Source: Dysidea avara (taxonomy: Eukaryota; Porifera; Demospongiae; Dictyoceratida; Dysideidae). From it: 64,000 bases of DNA. Location of the stretch: the NCBI RefSeq assembly GCF_963678975.1, contig NC_089280.1, forward strand, positions 1,454,501 through 1,518,500. The letters are read 5' to 3'. Shown piece after piece: positions 20,447 to 30,534 of this stretch. How positions within the stretch are numbered: the first letter of the stretch is position 1; each line of letters opens with the position of its first letter. The notes below the pieces were generated by a model. It made no database searches. It was not told where the DNA came from and saw only the letters and a program-made list of their open reading frames with translations. The position numbers and the translations under genes were made by a program.

Positions 20447-23330
20447 GTCCCCTCTGCACTGATAATTACTGCCCTACCCCCTCAAGTGATTTACCCTCTT
20501 TAACTCCTACTAATCACTCTGATAAATCTCCACAACTCTCTGCACTAGTGGTTAATTGTCAATCCTTGGTAGCCAAAAAGGCATCTTTTTTAAATTTACT
20601 AAACTCGCACCACCCTGATATTGTGTTTGGATGTGAATCCTGGCTAAACCCTAGCATATCAAACAGTGAAATATTTCCACCAAATTACACTGTGTACCGC
20701 CAAGATCGTGATGATGGATATGGTGGAGTTTTTCTGGCCTGTCGTGACACCTTAATCACTCATGAAGTAACTCTAACTGACACAAATTGTGAATTAACAG
20801 TATGCCAAATCAACCTTAACAACCACTGTACTCTTCTTGCCTGTTCAGTCTATCGTCCACCATCAAGTGATGAACTTTACCTGGAAAATCTTTGTCAGCA
20901 GCTCACGAACATCAGAAGCAGCTTCCCTAATGCTGCTCTTTGGATTGGTGGTGATATCAATCTTCCAGATATCAAGTGGTGCGATGGTAGCATTGCAGGT
21001 CTCTCTAACTCATTAAATTTGAATAATATTTTTTTGGATTTCTTAGATAATAATGCTCTTTCCCAAATGGTAGATTTTCCCACACGAGGCTCAAACACTT
21101 TAGACATTTTTATAATTGATAGACCAGGTTTATTAGAAAGCTGCAATGTAGTTGATGGAATCAGTGATCATGAAGTAGTATGTGCATGTCACCTCATCCA
21201 TAACAGCAGACCTGCCACCACCTACCAGAAGAACTATCTATCTTTGGTCCCATACAGATTTTAATCTTATTAGGCAAACTGCTCAGTCACTTTGTCAACA
21301 TTTTGTCAGTACACATTCAACGTCAACATCAGTTGATATTCTCTGGAATGAATTTATGTCCATTTGTAATACTTGCATGGACCTGGTTCCGACCAAACTC
21401 TCTTCAACTAAGCACCACCAGCCTTGGATTAACAGCCACATCAAGCGTCTAACCCATAAAAAGCAACGTGCCTACAATCACACCCGTGCCACTAATACAG
21501 AATATGACTGGGCTAAATATAAGGATATTAAAAGACAGTGTCAGTATAAATGCCGCAAATGCTTTAACCAGTATGTAGCCAATCTCATTGATCCTAACAG
21601 TAATGTTGTTACCAAACGTTTATGGTCATATATTAAAAGCAAAAAACTAGATCACACAGGAGTCAGTACACTGAAACATCAGGGATCTACCTATACTGAC
21701 TCACAGGAAAAGGCAGATTTACTTGCAGACTACTTTTCATCCATGTTTACCCACGAAGATGCATCTCATATCCCAGACCTAAGTGGTGAAACATTATCTA
21801 GTAATTCCACAGATTGTAGTGCATTCAGATAGTGTAGCCCAGCTATTATCTAACATCAAAGTGAAAAAAACACTTGGACCTGATAACCTTCAAACACGTT
21901 TCCTACAAGAAGTTGCATATGAAATTGCACCAGTCCTTACTGTTATCTTTCAAGCATCATTAGACCAAGGTGTTTTACCAAGTATTTGGAAAACAGCAGC
22001 AGTTGTCCCAATTTTTAAAAAGGGTGCCAGATCCGATCCAGGCAATTATAGGCCAGTATCCTTAACTTGTATTTGCTGTAAAATCTTAGAACATATTGTA
22101 TATTCCAGCATTACCAAACACTTACAGTACCATGAAGTTTTATGTGATGGGCAACATGGATTTTGACAGAAACGAAGCTGTGAATCACAACTGATCACCA
22201 CCATTAATGATTTTGCCAAGAGCCTTAATGAGAAGAGTCAATGTGATGTCCTCCTGTTAGACTTTCGTAAGGCCTTTGACAAGGTACCTCATGCACGCCT
22301 TTTCCAAAAACTTCACCATTATAGAATTCATGGAGCACTACTACTTTGGCTTAAATCTTTCTTAACCGATAGATCACAATATGCCATACTAGATAACCAA
22401 AAGAGCCATCCAACCCCAGTATCATCGGGAGTTCCTCAAGGCACAGTGCTAGCCCCACTGCTCTTTCTATTGTATATAAATGATTTACCTTCTCGAGTAC
22501 GCTCTAAAGTAAAATTGTATGCCGATGATGTATTACTCTACTCCTACATTAAATCTGAATCTGATTATCATGCATTACAAGAAGACCTAGATGCTCTCGC
22601 ACAATGGGCACGTATTTGGCAGATGGAGTTTAACCCTAGCAAATGTGAATTCTTGAGAGTTACCAATAAGAAAAACCCCATTGTCGTAATTAATTACTGC
22701 CTTGAAGCTGTACCTATTGCCCAAGTTGCTCATACCAAATACCTTGGCGTAACAATTTCAAGCAACCTTTCATGGAATGAGCATGTCCAAAGGATTACCA
22801 ACAAGGCCAAACAAGTAAACAACTTTTTGTATCGTAACTTACACGAATGTCCTACTCACATTAAATGTAATTGTTTCAAGATTATGGTTCGTCCAATCAT
22901 TGAATATGCTGCATCTGCTTGGGATCCCCACACCTTGTTGAATATAAACAAGCTAGAATCAATCCAGAGAACTGCTGCTAGATTTTGCTTTAATGACTTT
23001 TCAAGATATTCAAGTGTTACTAACATGTTGTCTTCTCTTAATCTACCATTGTTACAGGCAAGAAGAACCCAAGCTAAATTAAGTACTTTTTACAAAATAA
23101 TTAATGGTAATTTGATTGTGCCTACAGATGATCTTACCCCTAAACTTTCAAGTTTAAGGAGTGGCTACTATCACCAACCAATGACTCTAATTGATGCATA
23201 CAAATTTTCCTTTTTCCCATCAACCATCAAATTATGGAACCAACTCCCTGCTGATGTAACTAATTCCTCTACCCCTAATGAGTTTTGTAATAACTTAAGT
23301 AACTTTTATGATCACACCTGTGCATTATAA
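20443..23330 (+). pseudogene. LINE ORF2 (endonuclease and reverse transcriptase)
   Basis: The endonuclease part shows VVNCQSLVAKK, CESWL, SVYRPPSS, WIGGDINLPD and SDHE, the metal-binding and catalytic motifs of AP-endonuclease-type LINE nucleases. A frameshift near 21190-21240 passes to the linker (WSYIKSKKLD), and another near 21790-21830 leads into the reverse transcriptase: PIFKKG, NYRPVSLTC, a TGA at 22164-22166 in place of a residue before QKRSCESQL, then DFRKAFDKVPH, GVPQGTVLAPLLF and the catalytic YADDVLLY near 22518. The C-terminal LWNQLPADV block ends with the stop at 23328-23330. The enzyme would nick target DNA and prime reverse transcription there. The catalytic residues look intact; the breaks make this copy non-functional. 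Confidence 0.85.
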
Positions 23331-23377
23331 TCTTTTGATTGCTGCACAGTAATAAATATAAATAAATAAGAATAATC

Positions 23378-23603
23378 ATGAACCACGATAGTGGGTTCAT
23401 AATAGGGATCGCCCATGTTTTTTTTTGCGAAAACTCTAATAGAACGCACGCCTAAAAACCACCTTGGAAAGTATCCTCCAACTCAAAACAACCTTCTGGT
23501 TGTTCTTTGCAATGAGTATAGGTCCACTAGTAAGTATCAAGTGAAAAGGAAACAGTATGTGTATTTCAGACAAAACTAAAATATGCCCGTTTGTTCATAT
23601 TGT
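23378..23603. repeat. Repeat remnant related to 38540-38650
   Basis: TGGTTCATAA...GATCGCC...TAATAGA-C followed by CCTAAAnAACC recurs near 38550-38605. A partial ACTCTAATAGA motif is included. No gene was seen. Confidence 0.45.
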
Positions 23604-23604
23604 T

Positions 23605-24885
23605 TTTTTTTTTTTTGTTTTTTTTTAACCATCAGAATAATGATGAAATGACAAAATTACATACAGAGCCTCGGACACATGCGACTACAAAGATAAGATC
23701 CGCGTAGGCATGGCAAGGATACATACAAAAATAATTAACTACAAAACTTAACTTAAAGTGTCCAGGTTGGATTACTACGTGCATAAAAGATTCTCTGAGA
23801 GGAAGTTATAGCCACAGCAGCTGCTCTATCAAGCAATGCTTTCGTCTTGGAAAAACTCAGATTTGAAACTCTTTTCATAGATGTTACTGTCTCTGTAAGG
23901 TAATGGCCAAGGCAACCAATTTCAACTGTGTGGTAATGACTAACAAAACCCAAGCGGTCAAGCTCAGCAATAATTTGCAGATATTCTGGTTTCTCCTGCT
24001 TACGTTCTCGTGCAGCAGAAAGGTCAGCACGAGAATTAAATGGGCAGGTAAGTTCCAGAAGTACAACAGATTTCATTTCTGCATTATATATAACAATGTC
24101 AGGTCGGTGAGAACACACTAGTACAGCAGGGGGAATGGTGGCAGGAGGAGAGTCAGACGCACGTTTGCCATCCAAATCAGCAAATATTTCTACATTATCC
24201 AAACAAGCTTGCAACTCAGACATCAAACATAATAAAACAGCATCATGACGAAAAGTAAATCTGCCTTGCTGCAAAGCCACAGGACACCCATTTAGCACAT
24301 GGTGACAAGTTGGACGAGGTGACAAACAAAGTGAACAAGTTGCACCAGTTTGTATATGCCAGCGACGTAAATTTAACGGAGTTGGTAATGTATCTGATGA
24401 AGCTCGCAGCACAAACGAAAGCTGGCCTGGATGAAAACCCAACAGGAGTCGATTCCACAACTTAGAGTCAGCTTCCAGAACAGCACTTGATTCAAATTTA
24501 CATTGAACAGAGAGAGTGTCCAGCTTCTCTTTGCATAGTGTCAGTTCTCTAGAAATGGCAAGGTGTTTGCTAGCTGTGTAGAGCTTGCGAGCCGTAGGAA
24601 TAGAGTCCAGTTGAGCTCTGGCTTCATTGAGTAACTCCTGATGAGAACTGTTAATCTGGAGGAAATTGGAGGAAAGATCCACTTGTAAGGCCAACTCCTT
24701 AATCATCGGATCTGATGAGCAGGAGATGTTGGCAAGTAAACTAAGTTTACACTGCTTTGAAATTGAACGCACACTAGGACAGCAAACACCTGGATAGTTC
24801 AAGATCACACGAGTGGCACTGCGAGGTAAACAGAGCCAACGTTTCAGGTATTTAGTAGCTAGATTATTATTATTCATAATATTAT
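23605..24885 (-). mobile_element. 5'-truncated LINE with restriction-like endonuclease (R2/NeSL-type)
   Basis: The minus-strand 3' end is an A-rich tail (the T run at 23606-23628). The 5' truncation point is an ATT repeat at 24868-24892 that abuts TTCTTTCACAGGC of the dispersed repeat. The body encodes the C-terminal part of a LINE polymerase whose nuclease is of the restriction type, a lineage different from the neighbouring CR1-type LINE. Confidence 0.8.
23753..24877 (-). CDS. Restriction-like endonuclease part of a LINE polymerase (374 codons, uninterrupted)
   Basis: The frame opens with a polymerase thumb-like segment (LATKYLKRWLCLPRSATRVI). After a helical region comes a zinc knuckle, CSLCLSPRPTCHHVLNGCP, around residues 180-198, then RFTFRHDAV. 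The PD-(D/E)xK-like site follows: RPDIVIYN near residue 258 and VVLLELTCPF near 272, then basic ARERKQEKPEYL. In R2- and NeSL-type LINEs this nuclease cleaves the target site. The reverse-transcriptase core is missing because of 5' truncation. The apparent start MNNNN comes from the ATT/AAT repeat at the junction, so the ORF only looks complete. There is no internal stop or frameshift, which points to a recent insertion or chance preservation. Confidence 0.75.
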   Translation of the reverse strand: MNNNNLATKYLKRWLCLPRSATRVILNYPGVCCPSVRSISKQCKLSLLANISCSSDPMIKELALQVDLSSNFLQINSSHQELLNEARAQLDSIPTARKLYTASKHLAISRELTLCKEKLDTLSVQCKFESSAVLEADSKLWNRLLLGFHPGQLSFVLRASSDTLPTPLNLRRWHIQTGATCSLCLSPRPTCHHVLNGCPVALQQGRFTFRHDAVLLCLMSELQACLDNVEIFADLDGKRASDSPPATIPPAVLVCSHRPDIVIYNAEMKSVVLLELTCPFNSRADLSAARERKQEKPEYLQIIAELDRLGFVSHYHTVEIGCLGHYLTETVTSMKRVSNLSFSKTKALLDRAAAVAITSSQRIFYARSNPTWTL

Positions 24886-25479
24886 TATTATTCTTTCACA
24901 GGCATAGCGAAGTTGACAAGGAGAATCCTGGGATAAAAAGTAGCAAGGCCTACTGAATGGATCATTGTGCGTGTCCATGACCTATTTTTGATTTCGTTTT
25001 CGGATGGAAACAGCCCAAACCGGGCCTTTTCTTCTTGCCAAAACGCCATTACGCTCGAGAAGCCATACAAGATCGCGCTCAGAGTTGAGTTTTTTTATGT
25101 GCACTGCTTGTGGCTAATAGAATCTTTCTTTATTAAACTCAGTATAGGTCAGGAAGCTTAATCTGGGCTGATGACTTTGTTGCAAGGTGGTTTTTTCGCT
25201 CCGTGATTATTGTACGTGGGCGGGTTATCCAGATTAAATACTCTAATAGAGCAGTCATGTAAATACTCTAATAATGCAGTCAAGTGTATAACAACAATCC
25301 TTGCACTGAATTTGACAGCTATTAAAGGCACCAGTATTGTAAATTGTAGCTCACATTGGGAGACTCTCAGTCTGTATTCACACTGCAATTTGATCAGTTT
25401 CATGTTTGTACTGAAACATTGACAGCGTTACTATGCAGAATGCAAAATTACACTATTCACCACAGTCTTCATTATCATT

Positions 25480-25690
25480 CAAAGAAATCCATGTTAATTT
25501 GTACACATCATATTGTAGTCAATAGAGTGAGAAGATATTGCTGAGATGATGATGTGTTCCAACAACTTGCAGCAAATACTAGTCAATGACATAGGTCTAT
25601 AGTTCAATGGATTAGTACACAGGCCTTTCTTGTATACTGGTGTTACAAATGCCCTCTTCCAGTCTGAAGGGAGTTCACCGTGATGTATAA
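25480..25690 (-). pseudogene. Reverse-transcriptase scrap, left palindrome arm
   Basis: Read on the minus strand this gives ELPSDWKRAFVTPVYKKG, then NYRPMSLTSICCKLLEHI, the N-terminal blocks of a LINE reverse transcriptase of CR1/Jockey type. It ends after about 60 codons and has a stop near the end. Confidence 0.75.
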
Positions 25691-25929
25691 TATAGTCATG
25701 TGTATAACAACAATCCTTACACTGAATTTGACAGCTATTAAAGGCACCAGTAATGTAAATTGTAGCTCATATTAGGAGACTCTCGGTCTGTATGCACATT
25801 GCAATTTGATCAGTTTCATGTGTGTACTGAAATGTTGACGGTGTTACTATGCAGAATGTAAAATTACACAATTCACAACAGTCTTCTTCATAATCCATTA
25901 CTGAATTAATAAAAAGTACACAAACTAGA

Positions 25930-26212
25930 TGAATAAAAATTGGAAATTTTAAAATAGGAATAGGGATCACTGAAAAAAGCCACAAAACAAGAAGGGATCA
26001 CTGGGGTGGTAATGTAAACCACAAATCCCTATTTTGACTCTGTCATAAATCTTTACTTACATGCTCTGTTATTTCGAGGAGAGTCAAAATAGGGATTTGT
26101 GGTTTACATTACCACCCCAGCGATCCCTTCTTGTTTTGTGGCTTTTTTCAGCGATCCCTATTCTTATTTTAAAATTTCCAATTTTTTATTCATCTAGTTT
26201 GTGTACTTTTTA
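25930..26212. repeat. Inverted-repeat element, GATCGCTG family, copy 3
   Basis: The arms are AATAGGGATCACTGAAAAAA and the reverse ending GATCCCTATTCTTATTTT. It forms the loop of the larger palindrome, so the symmetry may have spread outward from this element. Confidence 0.8.
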
Positions 26213-26439
26213 TTAATTCAGTAATGGATTATGAAGAAGACTGTTGTGAATTGTGTAATTTTGCATTCTGCATAGTAACACCATCAACTTTTCAGTACAC
26301 ACATGAAACTGATCAAAGTGCAATGTGCATACAGACTGAGAGTCACCTACAATGTACATTACTGGTGTCTTTAATAGCTGTCAAATTCAGTGCATGGATT
26401 GTTGTTATACACTTGATTGCATTATACATCAGAGTGAAC

Positions 26440-26640
26440 TCCCTTCAGACTAGAATAGCGCATATGTAACACCAGTATACAAGAAAGGCCCGCGTACTAA
26501 TCCATCAAACTATAGACCTATATCATTGACTAGTATTTGCTGCAAGTTGTTGGAACACATCATCTCCTCAGCAATATCTTCTCACTCTATTGACTACAAT
26601 ATCACGTGTACAAATTAACATGGATTTCTTTGATTGGTAA
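26440..26640 (+). pseudogene. Reverse-transcriptase scrap, right palindrome arm
   Basis: This is the mirror of the scrap at 25480-25690: TPVYKKGPRTNPSNYRPIS and SICCKLLEHIISSAIS on the plus strand, with stops. It differs from the left copy at several sites. Confidence 0.75.
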
Positions 26641-26960
26641 TGAAAACTGTGGTGAATAGTGTAATTTTGTACTCTGCATAGTAATGCTGTTAACGTTTCA
26701 GTACAAACATGAAACTGATCAAATTGCAATGTACATACAGACTGAGAGTGTCCCAATATGAGCTACAATTTACATTACTAGTACCTTTAATAGCTGTCAA
26801 ATTCAGTGCAAGGATTGTTGTTATACACTTGACTGCATTATTAGAGTATTTACATGACTGCTCTATTAGAGTATTTAATCTGGATAACCCGCCCACGTAC
26901 AATAATCACGGAGCGAAAAAACCACCTTGCAACAAAGCCATCAGCCCAGATTAAGCTGCT

Positions 26961-27180
26961 GGGTTAATCGAGATGCTGAACCTAATGCACACAAACTGAT
27001 TGCCACTTGATTCCAAGTGATTTTAAGGTCATTGGAATAGATTATGGTTGTATTTCAGTATTCTTTCAGAATGCGATCTGGTCCTTTTTATTCAGTTGTC
27101 CAGCACATGCTTTCTTTGTGCTGGGGGTGGTAGGCAAGGGCAGTCCATCCAGCCCGGGGAAAATAAATAAATAATTCTTT
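26961..27180. repeat. Repeat remnant, inverted match to 30219-30310
   Basis: GAACCTAATGCACACAAACTG and CACTTGATTCCAAGTGATTT recur in reverse at 30230-30300. An AATAAATAAATAATT run at about 27160-27175 resembles a LINE tail and lies just before the next reverse-transcriptase remnant. Confidence 0.6.
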
Positions 27181-27182
27181 CA

Positions 27183-28728
27183 GAATGTCAGTACGGATTC
27201 CATGGAAAACGTTCCGCTGAACTACAGCTACTACAAACTATTCACAATTTTGCTCTAAATTTAAACCACAAGGTACAAACTGATGTCATATTCTTGGATT
27301 TCTGTAAAGCCTTTGACAAGGTTTCACACCGATTTCTGTTACACAAGTTGCACCATTATGGTATTAGGAGAACCACTCTTCAGTGGATCTCATCGTTTCT
27401 TAATGGCCGTAGTCAAAGAGTTGCATGTAATGGTTGTATATCACACCCAGTGAATGTTACTAGTGGTGTACCTCAAGGGACAGTGTTGGGTCCATTATTG
27501 TTTCTGGTCTATATCAATGATTTACCAGAGTGTACATCATCATCCTGTGGCCTTTTCGCAGACGACTGTGTGTTATATAGACCAATAACCAATCAAATCG
27601 ATCAAGAAACTCTTCAGCAAGATTTGTATAATTTACAGCTTTGGGAAAATAAGTGGTTAATGATGTTAAACGTGAATAAATGTGAAGTTCTACACATTTC
27701 ACTGAAGCAGATCATCAAGAAGTTGTACTTATTATATGATGAACCACTAAAGTGTGTAAATGAAGCTAGATATTTGGGAGTAATGATTGACTCCAAGCTT
27801 ACTTTCAGCACACATGTAAATTTAGTATGTAAGAAAGCAAACAATACTTTGTCCTTCCTGAGAAGAAATCTGTCTTCATGCCAGCGTGAAGTGAAAGCTG
27901 AAGCTTACCTGATGTATTTGCGTCCCATACTGGAGTATGCTACTTGTGCTTGGGCCCCTCACACCCAATGTAATATTCTTATTATCTCTTATTATTTAAT
28001 TTTGCTGTGAAAACTTCACAAACAGAAGAATATACACAGATATAATATAATAAATAATGTTAGCTATTGATTGCAAAATAATAGTTACGTAGCAGAGATT
28101 TGAATATATATGTCAGTGTTTTCCGCTTCAAAGATGTAGCGAGGTAGTACGTTCCATTGCCTTGATGTTGATGGTATAAAGGAGTATTTGTAGGTGTCAG
28201 TGTTACAAAATGGTTCGATGAGTCTGAACATATGGCATGATCTGGTCTGTAGGTGGTACTGTGATGTCTGTAGATGAAACTCAGGTATGTATTCAGGTGG
28301 TAAATAGACATTTTGTTTAAGAATGTTGTATAGCATAGTTAAGGAGAGCTGTTCTCTTCGAGACTCTAGTGATTCCCACTTAAGTTCGTTAACCATCTGT
28401 GTTACACTAGCATGATAGGAGTATATACCTTTGACATATCGTGCAGCACGCCTCTGAACTTTTTCTAAAGCGATCTTGTCAGTTGAATGAGGGTTCCAGA
28501 CTGTAGTTGCATATTCAAGTTTAGGGCGTACTAGGCTAAGGTAGGCTCTCTCTCTAAGGTGAATAGATGATGTCCTCAAGTTACGCTTTAGCAGACCAAG
28601 CATCTGATTTGCTTTGGAGGTGATAGATTGGATATTGACAAGCTAGAAGCTGTTCAAAGACGCGCAGCCAGATTTGTTATTGGAGATTTTCGCTCCACCA
28701 GCAGTGTAACACAAATGCTAACTCAAGG
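27183..28728 (+). pseudogene. LINE reverse-transcriptase remnant split by a later insertion
   Basis: Segment 27183-27972 encodes YGFHGKRSAELQLLQ, LDFCKAFDKVSH, GVPQGTVLGPLLFLVYINDL, catalytic FADDCVLY and EYATCAWAPHTQCN, the fingers-palm-thumb of a CR1/Jockey-type enzyme. The sequence resumes at 28632 with IDKLEAVQRRAARFVIGDF and stops being recognisable at 28728, where a GGGCGGATCC repeat end begins. The 5' part is absent. The 27973-28631 stretch is a separate LINE on the opposite strand. Confidence 0.85.
27973..28631 (-). mobile_element. 5'-truncated LINE inserted in the reverse-transcriptase remnant
   Basis: The minus strand carries an open frame (28603-28085) with MLGLLKRNLRTSSIHLRERA, EYATTVWNPHSTDKIALEKV and QRRAARYVKG, and SFIPSTSRQWNVLP, the thumb and C-terminal part of a CR1/Jockey-like ORF2. 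A short 3' tail runs to about 27973. The host sequence is split inside the codons for N-I-D, and ATATT-like sequence lies at both junctions, so a short target duplication is likely. Confidence 0.8.
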
Positions 28729-28800
28729 GCGGATCCAGGGGGAGGGGGGGGGCTTTGGGGGCTGAAGCCCTGCCTTCATATTTAGGCTTTACTTGATCAA
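28729..28800. repeat. One end of a GGGGCGGATCC element
   Basis: AAGGGCGGATCCAGGGGG with a G run and GCTGAAGCCCT matches the left end of the elements at 1440 and 57676. No matching right end was seen nearby. Confidence 0.55.
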
Positions 28801-29165
28801 TATGATTATGATTATGATTATGATGTGATTTGGGTTGAGGCTTAGAAGCCTGTTCAATTACATACATATACATACATAAATTAGATGCAATGAACAAAAA
28901 TTAACTATGAATATAATTATTACATTAACATAAATCTATAGTCATAAAAGTAATTATCTATAGCTGATTTAAAATTATTTAATAAAGAATTTCCTACAAT
29001 ATCACTCGTAAGATTGTTCCAATCATTAATTACTCTAGTACCAAAATAGTTGACCCGACATGAAAGGTGGGTGGGGGGCTTAAGTAATTTATATGCGTGA
29101 CCTCTAGTTTGTGTATTGTGGGAGAAAGTAAAAAAGTTGAAGTGATCCAATATGCTAGGGTCCGC
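28800..29165 (-). mobile_element. 3' end of another LINE (minus strand)
   Basis: The frame 29150-28920 reads TRGHAYKLLKPPTHLSCRVN then FGTRVINDWNNLTSDIV, the typical last block of LINE ORF2 proteins. It is followed by a short UTR and an ATAATC repeat tail at about 28805-28825. It is strongly 5'-truncated and not related in detail to the neighbouring LINEs. Confidence 0.75.
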
Positions 29166-29202
29166 AATGCGAAAAATCGATATCCTCCAATCAACTACCT
29201 AA

Positions 29203-29805
29203 CTATTCAGTGTCATGTGCTAGGCTAAGTGTAACTTGAATAACACCAGCGTGGCAGCCAAGTTTGTTACTTTCTTCTGGTAGAAAACGATACAAATGTC
29301 TTAAAATCACGTGATTTTTTGCTGCAGCGGTTCGTAGGGTTCTTCGTATGCCACGATATTCACTCTCAACATTGTTCAAGTAGTCTATCATCAACTCAAA
29401 GTATTGGTGGTTTGATTTTATTGGTCAGTTTCTGGTGGCAGCACGATCTGTGCAGCTTTTTGACGACAGACAAAATGTTTCTTCCTCTGGAGCACAGGAC
29501 AAGCAGAGCAGCAACTGCGCCGTGGGTCAGCAATGACCAGTACTAGGTAAAGTACCTGCATGCGGAGTATGGTTATAATTGAAGCTTGTTAGCCATCTGG
29601 CTGAGCCATCTACATGTTGAAATTCGGCCAAAATGACGCGATTATTGCGAACAAATGCCAGAATGGTTGATACATCAGTGAGACAGTCTCCAACAGCAAG
29701 GATACGAAGCTTATAAACACCTAACAATACGGCTATCTCGCCCAGTAAACGCATAGAGCAGTCCAATGCATGAAATAGGCACTCACGTGATTGATATTCA
29801 AATCT
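29203..29805 (-). other. Possible host-gene fragment, unrecognised
   Basis: Two stretches in one minus-strand frame look protein-like: RRFEYQSRECLFHALDCSMR to WLTSFNYNHTPHA (about 29805-29555) and IDYLNNVESEYRGIRRTLRT to LSLAHDTE, stop at 29203. Stops between them would need an intron (a GT at about 29548 is a candidate donor). I do not recognise a family. It could be the 3' end of a gene or a pseudogene cut off by the hAT MITE on its upstream side. Confidence 0.3.
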
Positions 29806-29813
29806 CCGAAAAT

Positions 29814-30210
29814 TAGTATTGGGCGATATATCGATATTATATCGTATCGTTTGATTTTTTGCTGATATCGAAAAGTATCGATATATTTTACAGAATCCGA
29901 TATTTCGATACGATACATCATGTGATCTGAATTTAATTTTAAAATGCATTTTAGCTTATTTAATTGTTAATTGTAGCTTTCCATTACCTCCAGCAATTTT
30001 CAAATCACTATTACTCTTGTGTATGTGGGCGGGGAATCTCCATTGTGTATAGCTATAGCTACCTACTATCAAATTATGTAAGAAAACTGGCAATTTACAT
30101 GAACAAATAATGTTACAATATCGTATCGAAAAGTATCAATATCGGTCAATTTTAGTCAATATCGTATCGATATCGTATCGTTCTGAAAATCCTGATATCG
30201 CCCATCACTA
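29814..30210. mobile_element. hAT MITE with 8-bp TSD CCGAAAAT
   Basis: The ends TAGTATTGGGCGATAT and ATATCGCCCATCACTA are inverted repeats. CCGAAAAT is duplicated exactly at 29806-29813 and 30211-30218. The subterminal regions are dense in ATCGATA/TATCGTATCG boxes, a composition seen in hAT MITEs of several animals. Confidence 0.9.
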
Positions 30211-30218
30211 CCGAAAAT

Positions 30219-30530
30219 ACAACTATAACCTATTCCAATGACCTTAAAATCACTTGGAATCAAGTGACAATCAGTTTGTGTGCGTTAGGTTCAGCATTTC
30301 GACTAGTGCAGCAATCTAAGACACTTTCTACGATACCATCATAGTACAAATTACACACCTACACTGGCCCAGACCACGCCTGAGTGAACAATTAACACAA
30401 ATATTTACAAAAGGAGCACATTGCATGGTTCCTATTCAGAAATGAAAGCGATTTCATGGGTATTTCCGCAATTTGAATTTCAATCACGTGAGCAGTAGTG
30501 GCTTGATATGTGGAGAGGGTGATGTTGAGT
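30219..30530. repeat. Repeat remnant, inverted match to 26965-27060
   Basis: AAATCACTTGGAATCAAGTG and AGTTTGTGTGCGTTAGGTTC are the reverse of the sequence at 26970-27050. The remaining 200 bases show no gene. Confidence 0.55.
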
Positions 30531-30534
30531 TTTG

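Larger units (their letters stand above)
19400..23370 (+). mobile_element. Nearly complete LINE, CR1/Jockey superfamily
   Basis: It has ORF1 (zinc-finger, coiled-coil and RNA-binding region) followed by ORF2 (apurinic endonuclease, reverse transcriptase, C-terminal region), and ends in an AATAAATATAAATAAATAAG tail at about 23350. Both ORFs are open over most of their length, with about four or five interruptions, so it is a fairly young but inactive-looking copy. The 5' limit is approximate. Confidence 0.9.
24889..26960. repeat. Dispersed repeat copy 2 folded into a long palindrome
   Basis: The left arm (about 25150-25930) and right arm (about 26210-26960) are complementary over roughly 750-800 bp: TTAATCTGGGCTGATG at 25159 meets CATCAGCCCAGATTAA near 26940, and each arm has the ACTCTAATAGAGCAGTC pair. 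The centre is the GATCGCTG inverted repeat. Each arm also holds two versions of a block of about 190 bp (ATTTGACAGCTATTAAAGGC and on) with a LINE scrap between them. The arms differ at many sites, so the fold is old. Confidence 0.85.
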
